Notes: generated by a model not told the origin, from the sequence alone. Shown: positions 16,799-26,726, counted from the stretch's first letter. The stretch is 64,000 nucleotides of DNA from Candidatus Gastranaerophilales bacterium (GCA_944324225.1 CALUVL010000002.1:1-64000); one strand, 5' to 3'. Numbers and translations: made by a program.

Positions 16799-19300
16799 AT
16801 GTTTGAACGGTTTACCGAGAAAGCTATAAAGGTTATAATGCTGGCTCAGGAAGAAGCAAGAAGGCTCGGCCACAATTTTGTCGGGACAGAACAGGTGCTT
16901 CTGGGACTTATAGGCGAAGGTACCGGCGTTGCCGCCAAGACCCTTAAATCAATGGGTGTTACACTAAAAGATGCCAGAGCCGAAGTTGAAAAAATTATCG
17001 GCAGAGGCTCAGGATTTGTTGCTGTTGAAATCCCTTTTACTCCGAGAGCCAAAAGAGTTCTGGAGCTGTCATGGGATGAGGCAAGACAATTGGGCCACAA
17101 CTATATAGGTACAGAACACCTTTTGCTTGGCTTAATCAGAGAAGGTGAAGGGGTTGCCGCAAGAGTTCTTGAAAACCTCGGAGTGGATTTGAATAAAATC
17201 AGAAGCAATGTTATCAAGATGCTCGGCGAAACCAAACCTCAAAGTTCATCCTCAAGCAGTTCAAGTTCTTCATCATCTTCTTCAGGCGGGAAAACAAAAA
17301 CCCCGAGTCTTGATGAATTTGGCCGTGATTTAACGCTTGCGGCTCAGGAGTTGAGGCTTGATCCAGTTGTCGGCAGAGAAAAAGAAATCGAGCGTGTAAT
17401 TCAAATTCTTGCAAGACGCACCAAAAATAACCCTGTATTGATAGGTGAACCCGGCGTCGGTAAAACAGCCGTTGCGGAAGGACTTGCAATCAGAATCGTA
17501 AATTCGGAAGTTCCGGATATATTGGACGGCAAAAAAGTAATCCAGCTTGATATGGGGCTTCTGGTCGCCGGTACAAAATACAGAGGCGAATTTGAAGAAC
17601 GTCTTAAAAAGATTATGGACGAAATTCGTCAGGCAGGAAATATTATTCTTGTAATTGATGAAATGCACACTCTTATCGGAGCAGGTGCTGCCGAAGGTGC
17701 CATTGATGCGGCAAATATTCTGAAACCTGCGCTTTCCAGAGGTGAAATTCAGGTTATCGGTGCAACAACTCTTGATGAGTACAGAAAATATGTTGAAAAG
17801 GATTCTGCACTTGAAAGACGTTTCCAGCCTGTTATGATTGATGAACCGACTGAAGAAGAATCAATCGAAATTATCAAAGGTATCAAAAGCAAGTACGAAG
17901 AGCACCACAAGTTGATAATTTCAGACGAAGCAATTGTTGCGGCCGTAAAACTTTCAAATAAATATATTACTGACAGATTTTTGCCGGATAAAGCGATTGA
18001 TGTTATTGATGAAGCAAGTTCTAAGGTGCGCCTGAAAGTTTCAACGCTTTCACCTGAAGGTAAAGAGCTTGAAAAAGAACTTAAAGGGCTGATTAAAGAA
18101 AAAGAAGATGCAATCCGCAATCAGCAGTTTGAGCGTGCAAGCCAGCTCAGGGACGAAGAAGCTGACATGAAAGAAAGAATTCGTGAAATGGCTCAAAAAT
18201 ACAGAGAAGAACACGAAGCAAATAAACCGACCGTAACTGCTGAAAATGTTGCGGAAGTTATTGCAACAATGACAGGGGTGCCTGTTACAAAACTGACAGA
18301 AGGCGAAAGCGAAAGGCTTCTTAAACTTGAAGATACTCTTCATGCCAGAGTAATCGGCCAGCATGATGCTGTTGTAGCGATTTCGAAAGCAATCAGACGT
18401 GCAAGAGTCGGACTGAAAAGCCCGAACAGACCGATTGGAAGCTTCATCTTCTGTGGGCCTACCGGTGTCGGTAAGACAGAACTTGCAAAGGCGCTTGCTG
18501 AAGCCGTATTCGGTTCTGAAGACAACATGATAAGGGTTGATATGTCTGAATTTATGGAAAAACATTCAACCGCAAAACTTATCGGATCACCTCCGGGATA
18601 CGTAGGTTATGATGACGGCGGACATCTTACAGAACTTGTTCGTAAAAAACCTTATTCAGTAGTACTTTTTGACGAAATCGAAAAAGCTCATCCGGATGTA
18701 TTCAATATCATGCTCCAGATACTTGATGACGGACGTTTGACAGATGCAAAAGGACGACATGTTAATTTCAAAAATACGATTATAATTATGACATCTAACG
18801 TTGGCGCAAGCATGATTACAAATACATCAAAACTCGGCTTTACAACGGCAGAAGATGAGTCTAAAGATAAATATGAAAAACTGAAAGACACTGTTACTGA
18901 AGAAATGAAAAAAGCTTTCAGACCGGAGTTCCTCAACCGTATTGATGAAACAATCGTATTCTCACATTTGAGTCAGGAAGAAATAAGACAGATTGTTGAT
19001 TTGATGTTGAAAGATCTGTTCAAACGTCTTGCTGAACGTGAATTGTCAGTGGAAGTTACTGATGAAGTTAAGGACCATCTGGCTAAGAACGGATACTCTG
19101 AAGCTTACGGTGCAAGACCGTTGAGAAGATTGATTCAGCGCAAGATTGAAGATATGCTTGCGGAAGAAATTCTTTCCGGAAAATATTCACCCGGTGACAC
19201 AATCAAGATTACTCTTGTAGATGACAAGATTACCTTTGAAAGAGCCAAAACCAAGAAAACAAAATCCAAAGAAGAACCGGAAGAAGTTACACAATCATAG
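16799..19300 (+). CDS. clpC: ATP-dependent Clp protease ATP-binding subunit ClpC
   Basis: Hsp100 unfoldase that feeds proteins to ClpP; cytosolic. 833 residues with the ClpC order: two Clp-N repeats (residues 1-145, each with LGHN..GTE..LLGL), AAA-1 with GEPGVGKTA (about 222), a UVR-type middle domain ([28 protein letters not shown], about 435), and AAA-2 with GPTGVGKTE (about 560) and a ClpB-D2-small end. A poly-serine run of about 15 residues links the N-domain to AAA-1, longer than usual. The ATG at 16799 follows AGGAGAGA; the longer ORF upstream is just the promoter region. ClpC is typical of Firmicutes and Cyanobacteria, which supports a cyanobacteria-related host given the LPS genes. 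Confidence 0.97.
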   Translation: MFERFTEKAIKVIMLAQEEARRLGHNFVGTEQVLLGLIGEGTGVAAKTLKSMGVTLKDARAEVEKIIGRGSGFVAVEIPFTPRAKRVLELSWDEARQLGHNYIGTEHLLLGLIREGEGVAARVLENLGVDLNKIRSNVIKMLGETKPQSSSSSSSSSSSSSSGGKTKTPSLDEFGRDLTLAAQELRLDPVVGREKEIERVIQILARRTKNNPVLIGEPGVGKTAVAEGLAIRIVNSEVPDILDGKKVIQLDMGLLVAGTKYRGEFEERLKKIMDEIRQAGNIILVIDEMHTLIGAGAAEGAIDAANILKPALSRGEIQVIGATTLDEYRKYVEKDSALERRFQPVMIDEPTEEESIEIIKGIKSKYEEHHKLIISDEAIVAAVKLSNKYITDRFLPDKAIDVIDEASSKVRLKVSTLSPEGKELEKELKGLIKEKEDAIRNQQFERASQLRDEEADMKERIREMAQKYREEHEANKPTVTAENVAEVIATMTGVPVTKLTEGESERLLKLEDTLHARVIGQHDAVVAISKAIRRARVGLKSPNRPIGSFIFCGPTGVGKTELAKALAEAVFGSEDNMIRVDMSEFMEKHSTAKLIGSPPGYVGYDDGGHLTELVRKKPYSVVLFDEIEKAHPDVFNIMLQILDDGRLTDAKGRHVNFKNTIIIMTSNVGASMITNTSKLGFTTAEDESKDKYEKLKDTVTEEMKKAFRPEFLNRIDETIVFSHLSQEEIRQIVDLMLKDLFKRLAERELSVEVTDEVKDHLAKNGYSEAYGARPLRRLIQRKIEDMLAEEILSGKYSPGDTIKITLVDDKITFERAKTKKTKSKEEPEEVTQS

Positions 19301-19333
19301 AAAAAAGGCAGACATTAATTGTCTGCTTTTTTT
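19301..19333 (+). terminator. clpC terminator
   Basis: Directly after the clpC stop: GCAGACA...TGTCTGC with a 5-nt loop, flanked by AAAAAA and TTTTTTT. Confidence 0.85.
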
Positions 19334-19343
19334 AATAATTTTT

Positions 19344-19372
19344 TAAGGCTGCATTGTTAAATTTGCAGCCTT
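19344..19372. terminator. Second hairpin terminator between convergent genes
   Basis: AAGGCTGCA paired with TGCAGCCTT around an AT-rich loop, followed by TTTATTTTT on the plus strand. It could serve both clpC and the convergent TPR gene. Confidence 0.6.
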
Positions 19373-19415
19373 TTATTTTTATAAATAAGAAATATTTGTA
19401 TGTTTAAGGATAAAA

Positions 19416-20819
19416 TTATTCCTTATTGAAAAATTTCATAATTTTATCAAGCCAGCCTTCTTCTTCAGTCACTTCCATTTCAGTATTTTCAAGTTTTGCA
19501 AGATGTTTTTTTACTTCATCATGATCCGGTGCATTTGTTGACAGAAGATATTTTTTATAAAATGCAATGGCAGAAGGCTTGTTTTTCAGTTTTTCGTAAG
19601 TTTTTGCGAGTCGTTTTATAAGGTCATAATTCCTTTTGTCTGCCTCGTACCACATTTCCAGAAAGTCGCATTCGCCTCTGTAGTCGCCAATTTCATTTCT
19701 GAAATCAGCAAGTTTTTCAAGAGCTTTTGTGTTATTCGGCTCAAGTTTTATGATACGTTCGTAAATTTCCATTGCGTGGTTTTTGTCCCCGATTTCTTCA
19801 AGAAGGGCAGACAAAGAGTTCAAAAGATCCAAATCATCATCTCTAATCTGATAAGCATTTAAGTATTCATTGACCGCAATGTCTTTGTTTCCTCTTAAAA
19901 TATTGTATTTTCCCCAGTTTATATGTGCGTTGTAGTCATCCTTTTTATTTTCATAAATAAGTGCTCTCATCTGGTATGTAAGCGGGGAATTCTTCATATA
20001 TTTGTCGAACTCATCAACTTCAGCTAGCGCCTCATCAAATTTATTTTTCATAAAATAATACTGTGCCATAAGAGAATGATATCTTGCGGAAGTCTTATAC
20101 TTGTCTTTTGTTTCCTGAAGAATTGCGAATGCTTTTTCATCTTCTCCGCAATCCAGAAGACATTTTACTTTTGTAAGTTCGTTTTTTGTAATCTCAAGTG
20201 CTTTTGGGGCATTGTTATCTTTAATATAAAGATCAGCCAGAGCCTCTCTTACATCATCACTGTCAATATTTTTTGCCATTGCTCTTTCAAGTACGTTGAT
20301 TGCACTTGGAATGGCATTTTCTTTGATGTACAGATTTGAAAGAAAAAGGTATGTTTCTTTTGGCACATCGTCATAGTCAAGAATTCTTAAATATTCATCA
20401 ATGGCTTTTGTCGGATTGCCGGTCTGTGCATATAGATTAGCAAGGACAAATCGTGTTTTTATAATGTCTTTTTCTTCCTGAGTGTTAGCCAGTGCTTTTT
20501 TAAAGTCATTTATGGCATGTTCAAATTTGTGTTCAATAGAATGAAGGTTTCCTCTGTGAATATAGTATTTGAATTTGTCTATATCTTGATAGATATCCAT
20601 TAATTGTTCATAAACCATTGTATTTGTGGCATCAAATTCCAGAATTTTTGAATAGTAATCTGCGGCCTCTTGTTTATGTCCGAGCATCATTGCTAAATGA
20701 CCAAGACGCTCAATAATATTCATATCCTTCGGGTTTTTGTCGTAAAGCTTTTTGTATTCTTCAAAAGCTTTATCATATTGTTCGTTTTCTTCAAATTGTT
20801 CTGCGATTTGTATGCTCAT
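19416..20819 (-). CDS. Tetratricopeptide repeat protein
   Basis: 467 residues made almost entirely of TPR units, about 12 by eye, with the W/L-G-Y-A-F-A-P pattern (for example YDKAFEEYKKLYDKNPKDMNIIERLGHLAMMLG and HAMEIYERIIKLEPNNTKALEKLADF). There is no signal peptide or membrane segment, so it is a cytosolic scaffold. It ends in an acidic tail (MEVTEEEGWLDKIMKFFNKE) with an amphipathic helix that could touch the membrane. AAGGAG lies 7 nt before the ATG. It sits upstream of pth's end but is a separate unit. Partners are unknown. Confidence 0.85.
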   Translation of the reverse strand: MSIQIAEQFEENEQYDKAFEEYKKLYDKNPKDMNIIERLGHLAMMLGHKQEAADYYSKILEFDATNTMVYEQLMDIYQDIDKFKYYIHRGNLHSIEHKFEHAINDFKKALANTQEEKDIIKTRFVLANLYAQTGNPTKAIDEYLRILDYDDVPKETYLFLSNLYIKENAIPSAINVLERAMAKNIDSDDVREALADLYIKDNNAPKALEITKNELTKVKCLLDCGEDEKAFAILQETKDKYKTSARYHSLMAQYYFMKNKFDEALAEVDEFDKYMKNSPLTYQMRALIYENKKDDYNAHINWGKYNILRGNKDIAVNEYLNAYQIRDDDLDLLNSLSALLEEIGDKNHAMEIYERIIKLEPNNTKALEKLADFRNEIGDYRGECDFLEMWYEADKRNYDLIKRLAKTYEKLKNKPSAIAFYKKYLLSTNAPDHDEVKKHLAKLENTEMEVTEEEGWLDKIMKFFNKE

Positions 20820-20876
20820 TAAATACTCCTTATTAAGAAAATTATACTTGAAAATTTTTATATGAAAACAGCCCGG

Positions 20877-21437
20877 TTAGTTATTGTAATTGTTCTGGGC
20901 TTTTTCTATGCCGTTTAGCAGGGCGAAAATTGCAGATTCAGATGCTTTTGTTATAATGTTTTTTAATTCAGGCATCTGTTCTTTTGAAAAGTTTTGTAGA
21001 ACAAATTCTTCTGAAGGTATTGAAGGCTGGGGTCCTATTCCTATTTTGAGGCGGTTAAAATCTTTGGTGCCAAGATGTTTGATTATTGACTTAATCCCGT
21101 TGTGCCCGCCGTCAGACCCGTTGGCTCTGAATCTAATTCTGCCTAAATCAAGTGAAATATCATCATAAATTATTAAGATATCTTTGATATCAATTTTGTA
21201 ATAGTTCATAACTGCACTTACAGCCTCGCCAGACAAATTCATAAAAGTTGTGGGCTTGATGAGAAGAATATCATCTTCAATATTTTTGAATTTTGTAATT
21301 AAAGATTTAAGTTTTTTATCTTCCTTGAACTCAAGATTATTATCAAGAGCAATTTTATCAACAGTCATAAAACCTGCGTTGTGTCGTGTAAAAAGATATT
21401 TTTCCCCTACGTTGCCTAGTCCTGTAATTAATTTCAT
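20877..21437 (-). CDS. pth: Peptidyl-tRNA hydrolase
   Basis: Cleaves the ester bond of peptidyl-tRNAs released from stalled ribosomes; cytosolic and usually essential. 186 residues, the normal size. Seen: GLGNVGEKYLFTRHNAGFMTVD (catalytic His in RHNAG, about residue 20), KPTTFMNLSGEAV (Asn in FMNLSG), IYDDISLDLGRIRFRANGSDGGHNGIKSI (catalytic Asp and GGHNG), and FNRLKIGIG. The start ATG follows AAAGGTGA. It shares the strand with the TPR gene downstream (57-bp gap). Confidence 0.96.
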   Translation of the reverse strand: MKLITGLGNVGEKYLFTRHNAGFMTVDKIALDNNLEFKEDKKLKSLITKFKNIEDDILLIKPTTFMNLSGEAVSAVMNYYKIDIKDILIIYDDISLDLGRIRFRANGSDGGHNGIKSIIKHLGTKDFNRLKIGIGPQPSIPSEEFVLQNFSKEQMPELKNIITKASESAIFALLNGIEKAQNNYNN

Positions 21438-21569
21438 TTATTTCACCTTTATATTTATTATTTTAACGCAAATAAATATTACCGCCCTGATTTACCGCCT
21501 TTTCGCTTAACAAAATGATAGAAAACCTTTATTTTGATAGTGAATTAAAACAAAAGTGAGGATAAAAAT

Positions 21570-22139
21570 ATGAGTGCAAAAGACAAACCGATAATTCAGC
21601 AAAAAAGTTCAGAAAAAGTTGCAAGATTTTTGGAAAAGAACGGCATTCATAAAAAAGATTTTGCGGAGATGATTGGTGTAACCCTTTCATATGTCTACAA
21701 CCTTATTGATGATACAATTCCGTTTTCCACACGCGGCACAACATTAGAAAGAATTGCAACAGTCATGGAAATAGAACCCGAAGAATTTGAAGAATACAAA
21801 ATTCCGCAGGAACCTGTTTTGATAGATGAAACCGTAGAGTTTTTAAAAAGTGTGATGAAAGAAAAAGGGATAAATACAGTAACATTTTTAAAAGCTTTTC
21901 CCCGTAAAAAAAGATTGGAAATTGTGGATATATTACGAGGGCATATCCCAATACCGATTGACTATAAAGAATTGAGCATGATAGCACAGGTGCTGGAAAT
22001 AGATAAGGATGACCTGTATAATATGTGGGAAAAACGGTTGAAACAAGTTCTTGAAACAAATGGCATGAACATTTATTCAAATGCTGCGCTTGTGAATGCC
22101 ATGTTTGATTGCGCAAAAAAATATATAGATTTGGGTTAA
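21570..22139 (+). CDS. XRE-type helix-turn-helix DNA-binding protein
   Basis: 189 residues with an N-terminal Cro/C1-type HTH (VARFLEKNGIHKKDFAEMIGVTLSYVYNLID, about residues 17-48) and a second, weaker HTH-like repeat at about residues 95-160 (FLKSVMKEKGINTVTFLKAFPRK...DYKELSMIAQVLEIDKDDLYNMWEK), so it may bind DNA with two head-like domains. There is no effector domain. AGTGAGGA lies about 10 nt before the ATG. It lies 209 bp before tRNA-Lys and outside the island repeats, so it is chromosomal. Confidence 0.82.
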   Translation: MSAKDKPIIQQKSSEKVARFLEKNGIHKKDFAEMIGVTLSYVYNLIDDTIPFSTRGTTLERIATVMEIEPEEFEEYKIPQEPVLIDETVEFLKSVMKEKGINTVTFLKAFPRKKRLEIVDILRGHIPIPIDYKELSMIAQVLEIDKDDLYNMWEKRLKQVLETNGMNIYSNAALVNAMFDCAKKYIDLG

Positions 22140-22172
22140 TGTTTTCCGTAAATAAATAATTAATTTTCTCTG

Positions 22173-22200
22173 GCCGTCTTATATCGTAGAGGCGGTTTTT
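22173..22200 (+). terminator. Terminator after the XRE gene
   Basis: GCCGTCT pairs with AGGCGGT (two G-U pairs) around a 10-nt loop, followed by TTTTTG. Confidence 0.6.
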
Positions 22201-22286
22201 GTTATAATCGGGTTTCTTAAATTCTATTAGGTGTATAAAGTTTGAAATTTATAAAAATAAATTCAAAAAAATATTTAACAAAACAG

Positions 22287-22315
22287 TTGACATCAAAATA
22301 TGTTCCTGATAGCAT
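22287..22315 (+). promoter_or_regulatory. tRNA-Lys promoter
   Basis: TTGACA (22287-22292), a 17-nt spacer and TAGCAT (22310-22315). The predicted start is about 27 nt before the mature tRNA 5' end. Confidence 0.65.
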
Positions 22316-22348
22316 AAAGACATTGACGAAATGAATAGCAAAATACTT

Positions 22349-22421
22349 GCGCTTGTAGCTCAGCAGGTAGAGCACTCCCCTTTTAAGGGATAGGTCGCGC
22401 GTTCGAATCGCGCCAAGCGCA
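22349..22421 (+). tRNA. tRNA-Lys (anticodon TTT)
   Basis: A 73-nt cloverleaf starting GCGCTTGTAGCTCAG with anticodon loop CTTTTAA and T-loop TTCGAAT; CCA is not encoded. Its 3' 41 nt lie within the left direct repeat of the integrative island, so the gene is kept intact by the inserted element. Confidence 0.96.
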
Positions 22422-22423
22422 AA
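22381..22423 (+). repeat. Attachment site attL (43-bp direct repeat)
   Basis: Begins TTTTAAGGGATAGG and ends GCCAAGCGCAAA. It is identical over 43 bp to 39700-39742 and covers the anticodon arm, T-arm and acceptor 3' strand of tRNA-Lys, as is typical for tyrosine-integrase targets. Confidence 0.9.
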
Positions 22424-22435
22424 TTTTAAATATAC

Positions 22436-22457
22436 AGAGGGTTTGAGCCCTCTTTTA
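22436..22457 (+). terminator. tRNA-Lys terminator on the island side
   Basis: AGAGGG/CCCTCT hairpin with a TTTGAG loop and a T-rich tail just after attL. A different hairpin follows attR, so the island brought its own terminator. Confidence 0.75.
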
Positions 22458-22525
22458 TTTTGCAAAAAATAATAAAAAAACAGGGGCTTTGTGTATATTT
22501 TGTGTACAACCCTGTATTTGGCTTT

Positions 22526-23515
22526 TTATTTCCTCCATATGTATGTACTATCAGCATCATAATAATGCAGTTTTTTGTCCCGACAAAATCTTTTTTCAGC
22601 TAATTTACTTTTTTTGTCAATAGTTTCACCACTTTTGTGGTGAATGCTTATATAGATTTCATGTATATTTAGATTGTCATTTATTACATCAAAAATATGT
22701 TGGTCTGTCTCATTTAAGGAATGACCATGAATAAATAAAACGCCGCTTATTTCTGAAAGTTTGTTGTAGCAATATTGCAGGTAATTATTTTCATTAATAA
22801 AATCTAATTTATTTTGACTTTCTCCTTCTGTAACTACAAGAGGAAATATATCGTTATCTTGATATTTTTGAGTTATATCTAGTAGGGTGCCGCCTGTATA
22901 TTTATCTGCCACTATTTTATAGGCATCCCTATTTTTATAAAATAAATGTAATGCACCATGCAAGTAAAAAACATTTTGCCAATCATTGAATTTAGCCCAC
23001 TCTCGATAATATTCCTCACAACCTACATAACCATCCTTTAGATCTCCAAATTCTTTTTTTAATTCGACTAAATTGTACATCAACAACCAATATAGTAGTA
23101 GGTCATAGTTTAAGGTAAAAATATAATTAAAATTCGATAAAAATTTTAAAGTATTCTTTTTTCGGGATTCCACAATTTTAGATAATTTAGGGTGAATATG
23201 CGAAATACACTGTATCAAGTCATTTCGGACAACTCGTTGATAATTCCATAATAAATCTGCAATAGCTTCAGAATTAAGATTGTAATAACAATAATCTGTA
23301 ACCTCTATAAATTTATTCATAACTAATTCAAAGTCTTTTGTATCAAGCTCTTGAAATATATTTTTAATTTCAGGAGGTAATTCCGAAAATTGGAACAGAG
23401 AATCATAAGAAAAACAATCATCACAAGCTATACTGAAACCATTTCCTAGCAATATATTTCTTTGATAACCGTTAGTTTCAGAAATAGCATCTTCAAATTC
23501 AAGGCTTTTTTCCAT
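22526..23515 (-). CDS. DUF4917 (SIR2-like) protein, putative defence effector
   Basis: 329 residues. The sequence matches the DUF4917 pattern, a SIR2-like Rossmann fold: NILLGNGFSIAC near residue 20 (the nucleotide loop), FNYIFTLNYDLLLYW (about residue 130), VFYLHGALHLFYKNRDA (about residue 183, with the SIR2-type His), and LFIHGHSLNETDQHIF (about residue 255). SIR2-like proteins in mobile islands often deplete NAD during phage infection; this role is inference. GTAGGAGGTAT lies 3-4 nt before the ATG. It is the first island gene after attL, on the same strand as the integrase, and probably acts alone. Confidence 0.8.
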   Translation of the reverse strand: MEKSLEFEDAISETNGYQRNILLGNGFSIACDDCFSYDSLFQFSELPPEIKNIFQELDTKDFELVMNKFIEVTDYCYYNLNSEAIADLLWNYQRVVRNDLIQCISHIHPKLSKIVESRKKNTLKFLSNFNYIFTLNYDLLLYWLLMYNLVELKKEFGDLKDGYVGCEEYYREWAKFNDWQNVFYLHGALHLFYKNRDAYKIVADKYTGGTLLDITQKYQDNDIFPLVVTEGESQNKLDFINENNYLQYCYNKLSEISGVLFIHGHSLNETDQHIFDVINDNLNIHEIYISIHHKSGETIDKKSKLAEKRFCRDKKLHYYDADSTYIWRK

Positions 23516-23676
23516 TATACCTCCTACAACTTGAAAACAAGGATAGCATAATGTTACAAAAATTTTATACTTTAATTTAATGAAAATTTATCCAATTTTA
23601 TAAGAATTACACTATCAAACGCTAATAATGTATTTTATTCCCCAGCAAACCTTGTACTTATAATGCTTTTAAGCCT

Positions 23677-24693
23677 TTAATAGTTGCTAAGCCGTTCTAT
23701 AGCCTCACGTTTCCGTTCCTGCTTGATATGGTTATATACCTCAAGGGTAATATTAATATTTGAATGACGCATGATATCTTTAACAACGTCAAGCGGAACA
23801 TCTAACTCAATTAAACGTGTGCAGGCTGTATGACGTAATCCATGAAATGTAAAATTTTTAATGCCGGCACGTTTGAATACTTTTTGAATGCTGTAGCGAA
23901 TATTTACGTACGGGGCATTAGTTAACGGATTTACAAAAACATATTTTGATGACTTCTGTAATTTAAGTTTTTTAAATTCAAGCAGTAATGGTGATGAAAT
24001 TGGAATTTCTGATTTTTTACCGTTTTTTTGTGTAAGAATTGTAATTAACTTTTGCTCAAGGTCAACATTTTCCCACTCAAGCTGTAAAATTTCACTTTTA
24101 CGCATTCCTGTATGCAAGGCACATAGGAAAATTGGTTTTAAAAACTCGCATTCACCATAACAACATTTTAAAAGAGTTGCCACTTCCTGTTTGTCAAGAA
24201 TTTTAATTTTTTTATTTTCGACCTTGAGCGGCTTTATATAACGTTTAACAGCGGGGTTGTAATTAATCCAGCCATAATTTTCAGCCATTGTCATCATACG
24301 GCGTAGGACACCGATTTCACGATTAATTGTAGCTCCTTTCATTCCGAGCTTTTTGCGATGTTGACGATATTGTTCAATAATGAAAGGCGTAAATTCTTTC
24401 AGTTTTTTATCGCCAAAGAACTCTTTTAACTTTTTCAAAGCTGAAAGGTCATTAATATAGCCTTTGCAGTTTGCTTTAACGTATTGTTCAAATCTCTCGC
24501 CAAGTGTAAAAAATGTTTCCTGCTTTTTATATTCAACCAAATCATACCGACCGCCGAGCAACTCTGCTTTTACTTTAGCTTCTGCCTGATCCGCCATTTT
24601 TCTTGTAGTAGCTTCCGGCACAGCACGATGATAACGTTTCCCGCGAATTTGAAAATTATAATACCATCTGTTATTTTTCTTGTAAACTGACAT
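23677..24693 (-). CDS. Tyrosine site-specific integrase of the island
   Basis: 338 residues. It has an N-terminal arm-binding domain (MSVYKKNNRWYYNFQIRGKRYH), a core-binding SAM-like domain (about 60-160) and a catalytic domain with all expected residues: Arg in TGMRKSEIL, HxxR in FHGLRHTACT, His in MRHSNI and the Tyr nucleophile in LEVYNHIKQ. It should catalyse recombination between the 43-bp repeats. The frame opens at 24729, but TTGACA, a 17-nt spacer and TAGAAA end 7 nt before the ATG at 24693, which makes that the start and predicts a leaderless mRNA. Confidence 0.93.
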   Translation of the reverse strand: MSVYKKNNRWYYNFQIRGKRYHRAVPEATTRKMADQAEAKVKAELLGGRYDLVEYKKQETFFTLGERFEQYVKANCKGYINDLSALKKLKEFFGDKKLKEFTPFIIEQYRQHRKKLGMKGATINREIGVLRRMMTMAENYGWINYNPAVKRYIKPLKVENKKIKILDKQEVATLLKCCYGECEFLKPIFLCALHTGMRKSEILQLEWENVDLEQKLITILTQKNGKKSEIPISSPLLLEFKKLKLQKSSKYVFVNPLTNAPYVNIRYSIQKVFKRAGIKNFTFHGLRHTACTRLIELDVPLDVVKDIMRHSNINITLEVYNHIKQERKREAIERLSNY

Positions 24694-24729
24694 ACTTTTG
24701 TTTCTAACAAAACGGTGTTTTAATGTCAA
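24694..24729 (-). promoter_or_regulatory. Integrase promoter (leaderless)
   Basis: Minus strand: TTGACA (24724-24729), 17-nt spacer, TAGAAA (24701-24706), then 7 nt to the ATG at 24693. No Shine-Dalgarno. Confidence 0.5.
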
Positions 24730-24907
24730 CCAAAATCGGTTAAAAACTTTACCCTTGTTGCGTTTGCGGCAAATTTAATCTATCTAAAGAAAAATAGGTA
24801 AAAATAAAAAAAGCTATATAAAATAGTTAATAAATTGTAATATTAAGAAGAAATGTTACAAACTAGAAAACTATAAACACATATGATATTTTAATTTTGG
24901 GGTTTAT

Positions 24908-25987
24908 ATGGTAAGAAAAGATCTTTCAGAAATTAGTCGTTTAAAATTTTATACTTATTTAATGGAAAATTACGAAAAACTGTATCTGAACAAATATACT
25001 GATTATATTTCTAATATTTCTTACAAAAAATTACTTAAAAAACATCACATTGGTGTTTGTCTATATCATTTTTTCATAATTGATTTTTTTGATGTTTATA
25101 AAGAACCTTATTTGTATATGTACAAAGAGTTTATCAATAATTTATTTAACACAATTTACAAAATTTATTTAGCAATTAAAGGCATTTCAAGCCGTGATGT
25201 AATACAGGATCCACTAAAAACTGAAGATCTCGATATAGCATTACTAAAGAAAATATGTGAATTTGGCTATACGAACAGATATTTTGTTGTGTTTCATAAG
25301 TATAGTAGTGATCTATTAAAGTTTCAAATACTAAAATTAGGAAATATTAGTAATGTGTCGACTAAATTACAACAAACAGATAAACCTGCAAATTATATAA
25401 AAGGGAACTTAAATATCAATAAAAATTACGAAAATCTTGCTGATGTATTAATTTGGTATAAAGATGATATCTATATGCAAAGAAACGTTAAAATATCTAA
25501 TGACATACAAAATAAAGAAGGTAGATATGTACCATTTGATTTTAACACATATGAAAATATATCCAGAGAATTGTACAAATTGGTGAAAAAAGCCTGTAAT
25601 TATAACGAATATAGAGAAACTTGTCATATTTGTGAACCAAGACAAATTAAAAAAGGCAGAAAAAAGAAAATTACTAAAACACATGATGGACATGAAATGT
25701 CAAAATATGTAAAGAAATACCACCTAGCATGCAATAGGTGTAAAACAATATTCAAAAAACTTGCTGAATTGTCAAATAATAATAATCATAATAGTAAACG
25801 AGTTGATGTAATGAAAAAATCTGTTACCAGATATAATAAAAAAGAACCTTTTGAGCCGAATAAAGAACGTTTGGTGCGCTATAAAAGACTGCTTAAACTA
25901 TTAAATGATATAGCGGTGGAAAATAATAAAAAAGACACCGCCGATTATTTTGAGCTAAAAGCCTTGATTGACGCTACTTATAGATAA
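24908..25987 (+). CDS. Unknown island protein with a putative zinc-binding cluster
   Basis: 359 residues of unrecognised family, preceded by GGGGTTT 3 nt before the ATG. The N-terminal half is Tyr/Phe/Lys-rich and helical. Residues about 236-285 hold a Cys/His cluster (CHICEP, then a KKGRKKK basic stretch, HDGHEM, HLACNRCK) that could bind zinc and nucleic acid. The C-terminus is basic and helical. There is no signal peptide or transmembrane helix. It stands alone, divergent from the integrase. A DNA-binding or mobilisation role is possible but unsupported by a family match. Confidence 0.65.
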   Translation: MVRKDLSEISRLKFYTYLMENYEKLYLNKYTDYISNISYKKLLKKHHIGVCLYHFFIIDFFDVYKEPYLYMYKEFINNLFNTIYKIYLAIKGISSRDVIQDPLKTEDLDIALLKKICEFGYTNRYFVVFHKYSSDLLKFQILKLGNISNVSTKLQQTDKPANYIKGNLNINKNYENLADVLIWYKDDIYMQRNVKISNDIQNKEGRYVPFDFNTYENISRELYKLVKKACNYNEYRETCHICEPRQIKKGRKKKITKTHDGHEMSKYVKKYHLACNRCKTIFKKLAELSNNNNHNSKRVDVMKKSVTRYNKKEPFEPNKERLVRYKRLLKLLNDIAVENNKKDTADYFELKALIDATYR

Positions 25988-26036
25988 TTTGTACAAAATA
26001 ATGTTGGTGTAAATTTATATATTTTTTTTATTAAAC

Positions 26037-26089
26037 ATACAGCATTTTATATTTCTACCACCGACTTCTTTTGTAGAAAAAAGCTGTAT
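26037..26089 (+). other. Long hairpin between island genes
   Basis: ATACAGC (26037-26043) pairs with GCTGTAT (26083-26089), and inside it TTTCTAC (26052-26058) pairs with GTAGAAA (26073-26079). There is no T-run immediately after it, so it is not a classical terminator. It lies in the 238-nt gap before the excisionase-like gene. Confidence 0.45.
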
Positions 26090-26225
26090 TACCTTATCAT
26101 TATTGCATTATAATAGTTTCTTCAAAAATTTCTATATGTGGGAATAATAAAGCTTAATAATTAGGAGTACTAGACTTGCCATAGCTGATTTGTTGTTAAA
26201 AAATGAGTATCAAAGGAGGTAAAAA

Positions 26226-26453
26226 ATGGAAACTCAAAATTTACAAACTTTAACAGCAGAACAGTTTGCGGATTTTATTGGTGTGAAAATCGGTACTGTT
26301 TATAAATGGAAAAGTTTGCAAAAATTACCGACAAATATTTATAGAAAAGTCGGCAACAGGAAACTAATATTTATTAAAAATTTTGTAGATGAATGGATTA
26401 ATAATGGTGCACAACTAAATCAAACTCAAGAAAGGAGAAGTAAAAATGAGTAG
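26226..26453 (+). CDS. Excisionase-like helix-turn-helix protein
   Basis: 75 residues with a MerR/Xis-type winged HTH: LTAEQFADFIGVKIGTVYKWKSLQKLP then RKVGNRKLIFIKNFVDEWI. Small proteins of this kind act as recombination directionality factors or AlpA-like regulators in integrative elements. A strong AAAGGAGGT lies 6 nt before the ATG. It overlaps the next gene by 8 bp. Its distance from the integrase is larger than usual, so a transcriptional role is equally possible. Confidence 0.8.
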   Translation: METQNLQTLTAEQFADFIGVKIGTVYKWKSLQKLPTNIYRKVGNRKLIFIKNFVDEWINNGAQLNQTQERRSKNE

Positions 26454-26700
26454 AAAAAAATTTTTGTGCGATAGTATTCGTATCAATAATGTCCCTGTCA
26501 AGTTTGTTGACAATGGAAAAATAGCAATTGCCGCTATAGTACATACGGAAGCAGATGAAGAATTATTCTTTTTAACACCTGAGAATGCAAAGCGGTTACA
26601 ATCTCGGCTTGCACCCAAAGCCCCTTACTCATATACAACATATTCGTTTTATGAGCCAAAGGAAGTAGAACTGGAAATAATGGATATGAATGAAATATAA
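26446..26700 (+). CDS. Small island protein of unknown function
   Basis: 84 residues, overlapping the HTH gene by 8 bp and preceded by AGGAGAAG. The sequence has two beta-rich parts (CDSIRINNVPVKFVDNGKIAIAAIVHTEADEELFFLTPENAKRLQSRLAP) and an acidic C-terminus (EVELEIMDMNEI). There are no recognised motifs. Coupling suggests that it works with the HTH protein. Confidence 0.6.
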   Translation: MSRKKFLCDSIRINNVPVKFVDNGKIAIAAIVHTEADEELFFLTPENAKRLQSRLAPKAPYSYTTYSFYEPKEVELEIMDMNEI

Positions 26701-26726
26701 AACTGTAAAATTAAATAATATATGCA

